Positions 19,230 through 28,773 of a stretch of DNA of 60,449 nucleotides are shown piece after piece. The stretch's first letter is position 1, and the number at the start of each line of letters is the position of its first letter. The notes beneath the pieces were generated by a model. It did no database searches. It saw only the letters and a program-made list of their open reading frames with translations, and was not told the DNA's origin. This stretch comes from Rhizobium sp. Root1334 (GTDB lineage Bacteria; Pseudomonadota; Alphaproteobacteria; Rhizobiales; Rhizobiaceae): assembly GCF_001426665.1 (NCBI RefSeq), contig NZ_LMEY01000010.1, forward strand, positions 1 to 60,449, written 5' to 3'. The position numbers were made by a program, and so were the translations under genes.

Positions 19230-20159
19230 ATGCTTGAGCTCAATTATCATCATCTCCGCTATTTTCGTGCCGTCGCGCATGACGGCAACCTGACGCGAAC
19301 CGCCGAACGGCTAAACCTGTCCCAATCAGCGCTGTCGACCCAGATAAAGCAATTGGAAGAGCGCCTCGGCCACGCACTGTTCGAACGTCGTGGCCGACAA
19401 CTCTATCTGACTGAGGCAGGTCGCATCGCGCTCGACCATGCCGACACGATCTTCGCGGCCGGCGAGGAACTGGTCGAGACATTGAAGGAAACCGGTAGGA
19501 TGCGCCGCGCAATTCGCATCGGCGCGCTCGCGACGCTGTCGCGCAACTTTCAGATGGAGTTCCTGCGCCCCATCCTCGGGCGCTCCGATGTCGATATGAT
19601 CCTGCGTTCCGGCAGCACCAGCGAGTTGCTGGGCGGGCTCGAAGCACTAAACCTTGACATCGTCCTCTTGAACCAGGCGCCAAGAACGGATTCTGTAACA
19701 CCCTTCATCGCCCAGCAGCTCTACCAGCAACGGGTAAGCTTGATCGGCAAACCGTCCTACGGAAAACCTGACGCAAGCCTTGCTGACCTTCTCGGGGAAT
19801 ATCCCGTTATCCTCCCAACGCTGGAAAGCGGTGTACGCGCGCAGTTCGAGGCGCTCGTCTCACGGCTCGGTATCATGCCGCAAATTGCAGCAGAAGTGGA
19901 CGACATGGCGATGATGCGTCTTCTCGCACGCGAAGGAGTTGGTCTTGCCGTTCTGCCGCCTATTGTCGTCAAAGGCGAACTGGAGGTCGGCACGCTGATC
20001 GAATTCGACGCGTTGCCAGGCATGATCGAGTCCTTCTACGCAGTAACCGTGAAGCGTCGTTTTCCCAACCCCCTTATAGCACCTCTCATCAACCCAACGG
20101 GTGCGCGGGGCACACCAAGCGAAACCGTTCTATTAAAAAGAACGAAAACACCAGAATAA
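19230..20159 (+). CDS. LysR-family regulator, probable regulator of dabBA
   Basis: A 309-residue LysR protein with the N-terminal winged helix (YFRAVAHDGNLTRTAERLNLSQSALSTQI) and a periplasmic-binding-like effector domain. It is divergent from dabB with a 123-base shared region containing two dyads. The context suggests control of inorganic carbon uptake; the effector cannot be read from the sequence. Confidence 0.88.
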   Translation: MLELNYHHLRYFRAVAHDGNLTRTAERLNLSQSALSTQIKQLEERLGHALFERRGRQLYLTEAGRIALDHADTIFAAGEELVETLKETGRMRRAIRIGALATLSRNFQMEFLRPILGRSDVDMILRSGSTSELLGGLEALNLDIVLLNQAPRTDSVTPFIAQQLYQQRVSLIGKPSYGKPDASLADLLGEYPVILPTLESGVRAQFEALVSRLGIMPQIAAEVDDMAMMRLLAREGVGLAVLPPIVVKGELEVGTLIEFDALPGMIESFYAVTVKRRFPNPLIAPLINPTGARGTPSETVLLKRTKTPE

Positions 20160-20226
20160 TGTATTTTTAACAAGGAATTTTGCGCGCTAGAAAAGCCCAC
20201 CATTAGCATTGGTCAGAGCGGGCGAA

Positions 20227-21144
20227 ATGAAATCTCTGGGTTTGTTCGGGACAGAAAATTATCGAGCCGGAGAAGGTGATGCAGCGTCCAAGCTCACGTC
20301 GTTAATCTGTTCATCCCTCGCGTCCCGAGCAGCGCTCGGGACGATGCACGGAAAAGCAGATGCCCTGTCGCCATCCTTTGCCAACATCGGCGTTGATCTC
20401 GTCGTCCCGAACGGCCTGGATACCGATGCTTTTGGCACATTCACTGGCGAAACGAAAAGACAAGGAACCATGCTGGATGCCGCGAGGGCAAAGGCAAGGG
20501 CTGCTGCGACCTTGACTGGCCTGACAATTGGTATTGGAAGTGAAGGATCTTACGGTTCACATCCGTTCGTTCCGTTCATTCCGGCAGGTCGTGAACTTCT
20601 TGTGTGGCACGATACGGGATCGGGCATCGATATTATTGATATGATGATCGACGAAACTCCCAGTTTCGCTCATCGGGATATAAAAGACATCGCTGAGGCT
20701 GAGGACTTTATTCGAGCAATCGACTTTCCTCGTCAGGCTCTTGTTGTCAGCGTGGTCGGCGCAAAATCTATCTTAGCCAAAGGCGTACGAGACCAGTCGA
20801 CGTTGATCGATGCGACGAGGCGCGCGATCTCTTTGTCGCCAACTGCGCAAGCTCGCCTCCAGACAGATATGCGGGCGTTCATGAACCCCCGGCGGATGGT
20901 TGTCATCGCTAAACTCGGGGAACTCTTCACAAAGCGTCTTACAACCCTGTGTCCCGATTGCAACCATCCAGGGTGGGGTTGGGTGGGCATCAAAGGTGGG
21001 CTCCGCTGCAGCGCTTGTGGCTGCCGGACGCAATTGCCGTCCCACGATGTCATGAGTTGCGTGGCCTGCCATGCCGAGCAGCTTGTCGAGCGATCAATCG
21101 GCGCGGAAGCGGATCCCACATTCTGTCCTTCCTGCAACCCTTAG
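20227..21144 (+). CDS. DUF6671 protein with cysteine-rich C-terminus
   Basis: A 305-residue protein. The first 240 residues match the DUF6671 pattern (ATMHGK-like GTMHGKADAL, VPNGLDTDAFGTFTGE, GSEGSYGSHPFVPF). The last 65 residues contain four CxxC pairs (242/245, 261/264, 278/281, 300/303), likely two zinc ribbons. The start at 20227 is an ATG; the open frame begins at a TTG six codons earlier. Function is unknown. It is not clearly part of an operon. Confidence 0.68.
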   Translation: MKSLGLFGTENYRAGEGDAASKLTSLICSSLASRAALGTMHGKADALSPSFANIGVDLVVPNGLDTDAFGTFTGETKRQGTMLDAARAKARAAATLTGLTIGIGSEGSYGSHPFVPFIPAGRELLVWHDTGSGIDIIDMMIDETPSFAHRDIKDIAEAEDFIRAIDFPRQALVVSVVGAKSILAKGVRDQSTLIDATRRAISLSPTAQARLQTDMRAFMNPRRMVVIAKLGELFTKRLTTLCPDCNHPGWGWVGIKGGLRCSACGCRTQLPSHDVMSCVACHAEQLVERSIGAEADPTFCPSCNP

Positions 21145-21240
21145 CCAGCATTCAAGATATCTTACGCTTCTGGGAGTAATGCTATGGCAGAGCCCTTTGA
21201 CTGCCCTAGATCGCCTATTCTCGCAATTTGAGGAAATCCT

Positions 21241-21624
21241 ATGTCCGAAATTCTTTTGCTCCTTGTTGAAGATGAGGCCCTGCTGCATATCGTTCTGGAA
21301 GAAGCTCTGACAGAGGGTGGCTTCCAGGTGGTCGTTGCCAATAATGGAACGCAGGCAATTGAAGAACTCAACAAGGACGCAGAGCGTTTTAAAGGTGTTC
21401 TCACGGATATCAGGCTGGGTGCTGGTCCAAGTGGCTGGGATGTCGGCCACAGAGCCCGGGAACTCGTGCCCAACATGCCAATTGTTTACATGAGTGGTGA
21501 CAGCAGTTTCGAGTGGTCTGCCAACGGCGTTCCGAACAGCTTGATGATTGGAAAACCATTCGCCAACGTACAAATTCTGACGGCAATCTCACAGCTCATA
21601 AATGAGAGCAATGTCTCAGCTTGA
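21241..21624 (+). CDS. Single-domain response regulator (receiver)
   Basis: A 127-residue receiver with VEDE near the start, phospho-acceptor Asp in VLTDIRLGAGPSGWDVG and Lys in MIGKPFA. GAGG lies a few bases upstream of the ATG at 21241. It has no output domain and no adjacent kinase; it resembles the receivers near the ECF sigma gene. Confidence 0.85.
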   Translation: MSEILLLLVEDEALLHIVLEEALTEGGFQVVVANNGTQAIEELNKDAERFKGVLTDIRLGAGPSGWDVGHRARELVPNMPIVYMSGDSSFEWSANGVPNSLMIGKPFANVQILTAISQLINESNVSA

Positions 21625-21907
21625 GAAGTACTTATGCGTCCTGGGTTAATCCCGCTTTTTAACGGGTTGCGTTACTACGATGCGAATAGCGAGATAACCG
21701 ATTGCGGAGAATAGTATTCAGTTTCGGTTGAAGTTACCTCATTTCGTCTGGGCTCACCAATGAAGTCAAGGATTTCCAAACGTTTCCACGCCGCGCAAGC
21801 GTCCAGCGACGGCCAACAATTTCAGAGGCCGGATGTCAGCTTCCTTGCTTGAAACAGCTCAGCGGAAAAATCTCCAATCAGCCAAGATTTCAACACCGGC
21901 CGAAATC

Positions 21908-23728
21908 CTAAGTGGGATTCTGCGCCGGCGGCACGGATCCAAAATAAGGACGGCGCTCCAGTTCCGAGGATTGAAGCGCGCTTCTCAGACGCAACAGATC
22001 TTTACGCGCGATCAGGCCCACTAGCTTGCCAGAAGCCAGATCGACGATCGGAATACGACCAGTTTCCGCGGCGAGCATAAGGTCTGCGATGAAGGCAACC
22101 GTATCATCGGTGTGGCCCACTGGAATTGACCCGTCGGAAACCCGGTCTGCCAGAGTTTGATCCGCAAGCTCCTTGTCTCCCTGCCAGCGAAGTGCATCGG
22201 CCCGAGACACGACGCCGACCAATGCCCCGTCAGCTTCGACGACCGGATAGATCCGATGCGTTTTCTCCTCGGAGGAGAGGAAGTTGCAGGCTGCTCCGAT
22301 GGTCATGGAGGCAGGCAAGGTATCGACCTTACGAACCATGATGTCAGCAGCGCGTGTGAATTCAAAGGGGTCGATCCCATATTCGCGCGTGATGTGCTGG
22401 CCGCGGCGAGCAATCTTTTCGGTAAGAATCGAGCGACGAAGCAGAAGAACGGTTACGGCATAGGCGGTGACCGTGGCAGCAAGCAAGGGCACGAGAGCGC
22501 TGATGTCTCCCGTAATCTCGACCGCGAAGAATGTCCCGGTCAAAGGCGCCCGCATGGTCCCACCAATCATCGCTGCCATACCGAGGAGCGCCCAGAAACC
22601 TGGATCTCCGGGAAAGACAAGGCCAACCAGCCAGCCGAGAGCGCCACCCAGAATGAGAAGTGGTGCAAGGACACCACCGGAAGTTCCAGATGACAACGCG
22701 ACCAGCCAGATTGTCGCCTTCACAAGAAGGATAGCAAGGACGGCATTCGCAGCGATATGGTTGGAGAGAAGATCTGAGATGATGTCGTAGCCGACGCCAA
22801 GCGCACGCGGTTCCAGGAGGCCACCCAATCCAACGATCAAGCCGCCGATGGCTGGCCACCACATCCAATGAATTGGGAGTTTTTCGAAGGCATCCTCGAT
22901 CTTGTAGAGCAGCGTCGTCAGCACGCCGGACTGAAGGCCCGAGATGATGCCCATCGCCGCGCACAGAAAAATACCCCACCAGGGAAGATGAGCGTGGAAA
23001 TTCGTCGGAAAAAGTGGACCTGGATCAAAAAGGAAGGGCCGCCAGCAGATCGCGACGCATGCCGCGACGGCCACCGGAATGAAGCTTCGCGGCTTCCATT
23101 CAAACAACAGCAATTCCACCGCGAGCATCAAAGCGGCAATAGGCGAGCCGAAAATTGCCGTCATGCCGGCTGCGGCACCAGCGACCAGCAGCGTTTTACG
23201 TTCAGCCGCACTCATATGGAAGAATTGGGCAAATAAAGAACCGATAGCGCCACCCGTCATGATGATTGGGCCCTCAGCGCCGAACGGTCCGCCAGCTCCG
23301 ATCGAAATCGCTGAGGACAGCGGCTTTAGGAGCGCAACCTTGGGCGACATCCGGCTGCCACCAATCAAGATGGCCTCTATCGCTTCGGGAATACCGTGGC
23401 CGCGGATTTTTTCAGAACCAAAGCGTGCCATCAAGCCTATGATTAGCCCGCCGATCACGGGTGCAGAGACCATCCAGAGCGACCGTGGAGCATTTGCCAG
23501 GGATGATGGCTCAGTGCTGAAGTGCCCAAACCACACGACGCTTGTCACAAGTGCGATCAGATTGACGAGCACCCACGCAGCCAACGCTCCTCCTGTACCG
23601 ACGATGATCGCCATGCCGATCAACAGAAGAACGCGCTTGTCCGTTGTGAAGTCACCGGCTTCCCGCCGGGCAAGCCCACCGGTGAAATCATGTTGGCGAT
23701 GCGGCGGTCTCGTTTCAGGGTTTATCAA
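21908..23728 (-). CDS. ClC-family chloride channel/antiporter with CBS domains
   Basis: A 606-residue membrane protein. The ClC signatures are GHGIPEAI (variant of GSGIP), GPFGAEGPIIM containing the gating Glu, and GTSGG. About ten or more hydrophobic segments are followed by two C-terminal CBS domains (about 455-590), as in ClcB-type proteins. It probably moves chloride or another halide in exchange for protons. It is divergent from a MarR-type gene. Confidence 0.9.
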   Translation of the reverse strand: MINPETRPPHRQHDFTGGLARREAGDFTTDKRVLLLIGMAIIVGTGGALAAWVLVNLIALVTSVVWFGHFSTEPSSLANAPRSLWMVSAPVIGGLIIGLMARFGSEKIRGHGIPEAIEAILIGGSRMSPKVALLKPLSSAISIGAGGPFGAEGPIIMTGGAIGSLFAQFFHMSAAERKTLLVAGAAAGMTAIFGSPIAALMLAVELLLFEWKPRSFIPVAVAACVAICWRPFLFDPGPLFPTNFHAHLPWWGIFLCAAMGIISGLQSGVLTTLLYKIEDAFEKLPIHWMWWPAIGGLIVGLGGLLEPRALGVGYDIISDLLSNHIAANAVLAILLVKATIWLVALSSGTSGGVLAPLLILGGALGWLVGLVFPGDPGFWALLGMAAMIGGTMRAPLTGTFFAVEITGDISALVPLLAATVTAYAVTVLLLRRSILTEKIARRGQHITREYGIDPFEFTRAADIMVRKVDTLPASMTIGAACNFLSSEEKTHRIYPVVEADGALVGVVSRADALRWQGDKELADQTLADRVSDGSIPVGHTDDTVAFIADLMLAAETGRIPIVDLASGKLVGLIARKDLLRLRSALQSSELERRPYFGSVPPAQNPT

Positions 23729-23936
23729 CGCGAATTCTCCCGGTCCGGCTGCACTTCAGCGCGTCACATTTCCTTATCGAGGCGCAGATATATCGTGCTA
23801 CGATATAAATCAATGATTTTGTTGGTCGTGGATTCTCGTCGCCATGATAAAAAAAGGCTGGGAAAGCTTTTCGCCGGAAGCCATTGATGTCCGAGCCTTC
23901 ACCCGGGACCGACTAGAGTAGATCAGGGGACGGGAG

Positions 23937-24398
23937 GTGCCGGATGAGTTCAACGAAACGGAGAGATGGTGGGAAGTGAATAGAGACACCCTGAGCGAAA
24001 GTGACTATGAGGCGCTCGCCAACCTGCGTTTCACACTGCGAAAGTTTATGAATTTCAGCACATGCGCTGCCCAGGACGAAGGCCTCCCAGTCCAGCAGCA
24101 CCAGGCATTGCTTGTAATCAAGGGACATACTTTAGATGACCCTATGACGATTGGAGTGCTGGCGAGCCGGCTACTGATTGCGCCGCACTCGGCAACTGAG
24201 CTTGTAGGTCGCCTGAGCGCCGCCGGTCTGGTGACCCGAAATTCCGACCCCACGGACAAGCGACGACAGACATTGGAGTTAACGGAAAAGGCCGACGCGG
24301 TGCTGCTGCGGTTAAGTGCAGCTCATCTCAAGGAGGTGCGCGACATGGCCCCCGAACTCATAACGATTCTTCAGCGTCTGCAAAACGACTTTAAATGA
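23937..24398 (+). CDS. MarR-family transcriptional regulator
   Basis: A 153-residue winged-helix regulator. The helix-turn-helix (TIGVLASRLLIAPHSATELVGRL) and the wing (LVTRNSDPTDKRRQTLELTEKA) carry the family's D-x-R-D/KR motif. A GTG start at 23937 follows GGGAG closely; a later start is possible. It may control the divergent ClC gene. No effector is implied by the sequence. Confidence 0.82.
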   Translation: MPDEFNETERWWEVNRDTLSESDYEALANLRFTLRKFMNFSTCAAQDEGLPVQQHQALLVIKGHTLDDPMTIGVLASRLLIAPHSATELVGRLSAAGLVTRNSDPTDKRRQTLELTEKADAVLLRLSAAHLKEVRDMAPELITILQRLQNDFK

Positions 24399-24551
24399 GG
24401 TCCCAATGGGCGTGGTGCGGAAACCCAACGTTGCACCGACCATAATTTGGGATAGGGCAGCACGTGGCAGAATGCTGGTGAGGTGGAAATTCGATCTGTC
24501 GCCAACGCCACTTTCTGATTGTCAGAAGCGCCGAACAGTTCCTTTTTAAAT

Positions 24552-25544
24552 TCAGGTTTGTTTCCGAGAGCTGGTCCCTGTGACGGCCAGACTGCACGCA
24601 AGATCGGATATTAGGTCCTGCTCGGCTTCCAGGCCAATCGAAACTCGCAGCAGGCTGTCATTGATCCCTGCAGCCAGACGGGCTTCCTCACCCATTCCGG
24701 CGTGGGTCATGGTCGTTGGATGGGCGATCAGACTTTCCACGCCGCCGAGCGACTCGGCGAGAGTGAAGACTTTTAATGCAGTGACGAAGCTGCGCACCGC
24801 CTCCAAGCCTCCCTCCAGTTCAAAACTCAGCATGGCACCGAAACCTTTTTGCTGACGCAGCGCGAGCTCCCTGCCGGGATGGGTGTCCAGTCCGGGGTAG
24901 TGGACCACCCGGACCTCAGGCCGCCGATCGAGAAATGCCGCCACTGCAGCGGCGGTCTTTTGCTGTTGTTCGATCCGCGGGAAGAGGGTTCTGATTCCAC
25001 GTAGGGTTAGGTAGGAATCAAAGGGCGAGCCTGTGACGCCGATGAGGTTCGCCCAAGCTTTAAGTTCTTCTACATCGCGGGAATTGGCCGCAATTACTGC
25101 GCCGCCCACGACGTCGGAGTGACCATTCAGATACTTTGTTGTAGAATGAACGACGAAATCGGCTCCCAGCGCAATGGGCTGTTGCAGCGCAGGCGACAGG
25201 AAGGTGTTGTCAACGACAAGACGGGCGTTGGCGGACTTCGCGCGCTCCGCAATAGCTTTGATATCAACCACCCGCATGAGCGGATTACTTGGTGTTTCAA
25301 CCATCACCAGTGAAACACGCCGTTGCAGGGCTGCATCAAACATGGCCGTGTCCTGCTGATCGACGAACTCTACTTCGAAATGACCTCGGTCGCACAGAGC
25401 CCGGAGCAGTCGGTATGTTCCGCCGTAACAGTCGTGTGGCGCAATGACGCGATCGCCGGGTTTTAAAAGACTGAGAATCAGATTCACGGCCGCCATTCCC
25501 GATGATGTCACCACGGCTCCCGCTCCGCCCTCAAGCTTTGCTAG
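24552..25544 (-). pseudogene. metB: Cystathionine gamma-synthase/lyase-type PLP enzyme, 5' end removed by IS
   Basis: About 330 residues of a Cys/Met-metabolism PLP enzyme (trans-sulfuration family). The PLP-lysine motif HSTTKYLNGHSD and the SLGGVESL segment are intact, and the C-terminus is complete. The protein should be near 390 residues, but the first 50 or so codons are missing: the native sequence starts at LAKLEGGAGAV, directly at the left end of the IS element (25545). Any start codon used now would come from the IS, so an active enzyme is unlikely. Confidence 0.85.
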
Positions 25545-26354
25545 TGGTATTGTCACATAAACGCAGCGTCAGTGAATTGGGCATAGAGACGGGGGATGAA
25601 GAGCCCTGCCGTCAGCTACAAGCGCCACCGTTTCCCGCATCAGATCATCTCGAATGCGGTCTGGCTGTATTTCAGGTTTCCGCTGAGCTTACGCCTTGTC
25701 GAGGAAATGCTGTTGGAGCGCGGAATTGTCGTCTCGTATGAAACGATCCGGCGATGGGGTCGGAAATTCGGGCCGGCCTACGCAAAACAGCTTCGTCGCA
25801 GGCGACCTTCGCGCCAGGATGTCTGGCATCTGGACGAGGTGGTGATTTCCATCGCCGGCAGAAAGCACTGGCTTTGGCGTGCCGTTGATCAAGATGGCTA
25901 TGTTCTCGACGAGATTGTTCAGAGCCGACGCGATACGAAGGCTGCCAAGCGACTGCTTATAAGTCTACTGAAGAAAGCAGGTATGCCGCCCAAGCGGATC
26001 ATCACCGACAAGCTCCGCTCGTATGGCGCAGCCAAGCGTGAGGTTATGCCGGCTGTCGAGCACCGATCCCACAAGGGGCTCAACAATCGAGCGGAAAACT
26101 CCCATCTGCCACTGCGGAAACGGGAGAGGACGATGCAAGGTTTCCGATCAACGGGAAGTCTGCAGCGCTTCATCTCCATCTTCTCCGCGCTTCGAAATCT
26201 CTTCGTCACCCCACGTCACAAACGATCCGCACTGGCCACCCACATTCATCGCATCCGCGCAATGGCGCACTGGAAGGCTGTCACCGGTGCGGCGGCTTGA
26301 TAGCAGGCTGCCTGCGACAAAGACCGCTCAACGCTCGATAACGTGACAACTCCC
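25545..26354 (+). mobile_element. IS6-family insertion sequence
   Basis: About 810 bp with imperfect terminal inverted repeats: left end GGTATTGTCACATAAACG, right end (reverse complement) GGGAGTTGTCACGTTATCG. Length and a single transposase fit IS6. The eight bases outside each end (TTTGCTAG and ACCAACAT) differ, so there is no target duplication. Confidence 0.8.
25596..26300 (+). CDS. IS6-family transposase
   Basis: A 234-residue DDE transposase. The IS6 start (RHRFPHQIISNAVWLYFRFPLSLR), the catalytic Asp in DVWHLDEVVI, the second Asp in IITDKLRSYGAAK and the final Glu in NNRAENSHLPLRKRER are all visible, so the enzyme looks intact. GGGG precedes the ATG. It fills the element. Confidence 0.92.
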   Translation: MKSPAVSYKRHRFPHQIISNAVWLYFRFPLSLRLVEEMLLERGIVVSYETIRRWGRKFGPAYAKQLRRRRPSRQDVWHLDEVVISIAGRKHWLWRAVDQDGYVLDEIVQSRRDTKAAKRLLISLLKKAGMPPKRIITDKLRSYGAAKREVMPAVEHRSHKGLNNRAENSHLPLRKRERTMQGFRSTGSLQRFISIFSALRNLFVTPRHKRSALATHIHRIRAMAHWKAVTGAAA

Positions 26355-26379
26355 ACCAACATCCTGTAGGATCACCGGC

Positions 26380-26720
26380 ATGGTCGCGTCTTTTGTCTTA
26401 TCGGTGATCCAGTGGCTGGTCGGGCGTCCCCACATTGCCTATACCGCGCGGTGTCCTGCTTGCGCTCTCCGAGTCCATCCCGATCATTGGCGTGGTTGCT
26501 CCGGGCACGGTGCCATCCTTGTCCTCAGCGCGCTCGTGCCGAGCGGTGTTCTAGTCCTCTGGCCCTTGTTGGCCGCAGCAATTCTTGGCGCGATCTTCGG
26601 GGACGGATTGTCCTTCTGGCTCGGTCACCGGTACCATCGTCAAATCCTCGCCATCTGGCCGCTCAACCGCTATCCGGAACTTATCGAGCGTAGCGAAGCC
26701 TTCATTGTCAAGTTCTGCAC
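26380..26720 (+). pseudogene. DedA-family membrane protein remnant
   Basis: Pieces of a DedA protein are spread over two frames. LLALSESIPIIGVVAPGT is read in one frame, and ILVLSALVPSGVLVLWPLL through FGDGLSFWLGHRYHR in another, so at least one frameshift occurs near 26510 and a second near 26450. After about 26715 the similarity stops and the C-terminal half is missing. It abuts the right end of the IS element. Confidence 0.7.
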
Positions 26721-26822
26721 CTCTCCTGCCTTAGCCGCGCTGTCAATACACTTCGATTGGACCGAATCAACCTTTGGGGAACATTCTATCTAGCCCAGGG
26801 TTTCCATGCGAAGGAGACCAAC

Positions 26823-27032
26823 ATGCAAATCCCCCCACCGACTCATGAACTTGGAGATATGCAGCGTACGATGGAGTGCGAAGAGCTTGTCCACCCCCTT
26901 GTGGACGCGATCATATCTGGAGCCGCATCATCCGGTTGGACCGTAGAGGAGGCGCTGATGGCTGTCGAGGAAGTAGTGAAGGATATCAGGACGAACAGAC
27001 CCAGCGGGCAGACAGATAGGGAAGGCGCCTAA
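26823..27032 (+). CDS. Small protein, 69 residues, paralogue of the gene at 37677-38012
   Basis: AAGGAG lies six bases before the ATG at 26823, which fixes the start within a longer open frame. The protein has a conserved helical core (EELVHPLVDAIISGAASSGW, then VEEALMAVEEVVKDIR) that matches the core of the protein at 37677. No signal peptide or membrane segment is present. Function is unknown. Confidence 0.68.
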   Translation: MQIPPPTHELGDMQRTMECEELVHPLVDAIISGAASSGWTVEEALMAVEEVVKDIRTNRPSGQTDREGA

Positions 27033-27123
27033 CTTACTGTGCCTAACGTTGTGGGGCAGATTCTATGTGCATCCTTTTCCGTCTTACGCGTTGCCAGACA
27101 TCTGTATGTGGAGCAAATGAATC

Positions 27124-27459
27124 ATGAGCGGCAGAAGTGAAAAACCGAGTAAGCGGGCCCTTTCGAGGGGTAAAAACGAGATCGACGAATATTTCGCGGA
27201 ATTAAAGAGCGCGGAGTTTGATAACCACGATGCCCCTGAGCCGATTCAAGGTAAGGCGGGCCTCTCCGATATCGAAGAAATTCGCCGGCTCATGGCTTAC
27301 GTAGCCCATCTCCGAGAAAGAGTTTCGGAGCTTCAAAAACCCGCGATCTCCTCGTCCGCGAAACAGCTGCGCAATTCTATCAATGCGCTCATTGGCTTCA
27401 CAGGCACGATCGGAGTGGTTATTGTTTTCGGTATTATCGCCAGACGTCTTTCGAGATAG
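27124..27459 (+). CDS. Hypothetical protein with C-terminal membrane anchor
   Basis: A 111-residue protein: a charged N-terminus, a coiled-coil-like stretch (DIEEIRRLMAYVAHLRERV), then one hydrophobic helix at the end (GFTGTIGVVIVFGIIA) and a basic tail. This is a tail-anchored or single-pass layout. GGAG is ten bases upstream of the ATG. I do not recognise the family. Confidence 0.58.
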   Translation: MSGRSEKPSKRALSRGKNEIDEYFAELKSAEFDNHDAPEPIQGKAGLSDIEEIRRLMAYVAHLRERVSELQKPAISSSAKQLRNSINALIGFTGTIGVVIVFGIIARRLSR

Positions 27460-27589
27460 ACGTAAACTGGTATCTGCAAAAACGAGAATAAATGCCGCAG
27501 GACCAGCTGCGGCAAATAGATTCATTTTTCTTCCTGTCGTGCCCCTGAACAGTTCCGTGCTGACAGAAGCCAACGCCTCGTGAAAGAGT

Positions 27590-28417
27590 TTAGAACTGGG
27601 CAACCGAATACGCGCGAGCCGCGATTTTTTCATAGTCATCCAATATTACTTCATGTCCCGCGACGAGGCTCGCCGCAATACGCAATAGAGCTTTCAGATG
27701 CTTCTTCCCTCCGTAGCCAACGATCGGCGCAGCAGGCTTCATTGGCGTATTCAAAATCCCCGGAAGTAGTTGCCGCAGTTCAGCGAAGTTCGCGAAGTGC
27801 TCGTCATTTTGTCCGTCCAAAAGCAGGGTTTCGGTTGGCGCACCCTGAGCAAGGATTACTTGATGCCCATCGAGTAAAATATGGAAGTATTCGACAGCGT
27901 TTATCCCCTCAGGTAGAGCTGGGGCAATGGATGCCCCATTTACGAGGTCCATCACCCGGATCAAAACCCCGTCAACAAGCAAAGCATGCCCCGGCGATAA
28001 ATAAAGGTCGCTATGAGGCACTTGTCCGTCCAAGGCATGTCGTCGGATTCGAATTGGCATCACGTTTTCGGCCGCGGAATAACGGGTGGGCTTGTAGGTT
28101 CGACGACCAATCCACCGGACGGGCATCGCTTCCCCATTCACCGTCGTTATCAAGTCCCCGATGGAAAGCTCTTCGACGTTTACTTCGCCGGCCGGCGTGG
28201 AGAGGGTGGTCCCGCGCAGAAAGCAATTTGACCCGTGTTGTCCTTTTCCCTCATGCTTGCCCCAGTTTCTCCCCATGCTGTTGGCGTTTGAAGGTGATAG
28301 AATCGAGCCTGCCGCGGTTGTTACTGCGGCAACCCTGGCGCCCGCGGCTGCAGCAATGCCCAAGAAATGGCGCCGTGCCAGCTGCGTCTTGAGTGAGCGA
28401 TCACTGGGAGTGGGCAT
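27590..28417 (-). CDS. Exported Hint-domain protein with twin-arginine signal
   Basis: A 275-residue protein. The start is the ATG at 28417, six bases after GGAG; an ATG four codons earlier lacks a ribosome site. Residues 15-20 are RRHFLG followed by an Ala-rich hydrophobic stretch, a twin-arginine signal. The Hint module begins at Cys65 (CFLRGTTLSTPAG) and includes VEELSIGDLI, PVRWIGRR and LYLSPGHALLVDGVL, the pattern of bacterial Hint (hedgehog/intein) domains. Hint domains can self-cleave or splice, but bacterial relatives are mostly uncharacterised. A bipartite motif lies about 155 bases upstream. Confidence 0.8.
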   Translation of the reverse strand: MPTPSDRSLKTQLARRHFLGIAAAAGARVAAVTTAAGSILSPSNANSMGRNWGKHEGKGQHGSNCFLRGTTLSTPAGEVNVEELSIGDLITTVNGEAMPVRWIGRRTYKPTRYSAAENVMPIRIRRHALDGQVPHSDLYLSPGHALLVDGVLIRVMDLVNGASIAPALPEGINAVEYFHILLDGHQVILAQGAPTETLLLDGQNDEHFANFAELRQLLPGILNTPMKPAAPIVGYGGKKHLKALLRIAASLVAGHEVILDDYEKIAARAYSVAQF

Positions 28418-28773
28418 TTTTTTCTCCATCGTTGATGTTGGAGAACGATAGATGCCTTACGTCCAGAATAGAGCCTGTTAAAAGTGCGTATGTTTATCAT
28501 CCGACCGAGCGATTAGATGAACCGTTGGGCGATATCGCAAATTTGGACATCCAAAAGGTGGCTTGATGTGAAGGACCAAAGTCCATCGTGGGCTTGCAAA
28601 GGTCCTATGTATCAACTACGCCGGAACCGATTGGTAAATCACCGGTTCAACCTTCGCCGTGGATTGCATAGACACGGCGGCATGGCCACCCCCAGTTAGA
28701 CCCGTCGTGCTTTTCGAGCGGCGGGTCATCCTGTCTCATAAAGCTAAAGAGATTTCGTAAAAATGCGTCCCTC
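28418..28773. other. Intergenic region holding operator-like motif
   Basis: No supported gene. It contains the palindromic element and its partner at 28573-28605; otherwise nothing recognisable. Confidence 0.4.
28573..28605 (-). promoter_or_regulatory. Bipartite operator-like motif, copy 1
   Basis: GGACCAAAGTCC (28573-28584) and GCAAAGGTCC (28596-28605) are separated by 11 bases. Both parts recur upstream of other genes in this region. The nearest downstream gene is the Hint-domain gene. Confidence 0.55.

Noticed and set aside
21650..21668. CCCG/CGGG hairpin after the receiver gene as a terminator
   Set aside because: Only a four-base stem and T residues inside the loop rather than after it.
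26797..26823. GGAAC-N16-GGTT before the 69-residue gene as an EcfG promoter
   Set aside because: The spacing fits but the -10 box differs at its first base, and no second example with a perfect match was found nearby.
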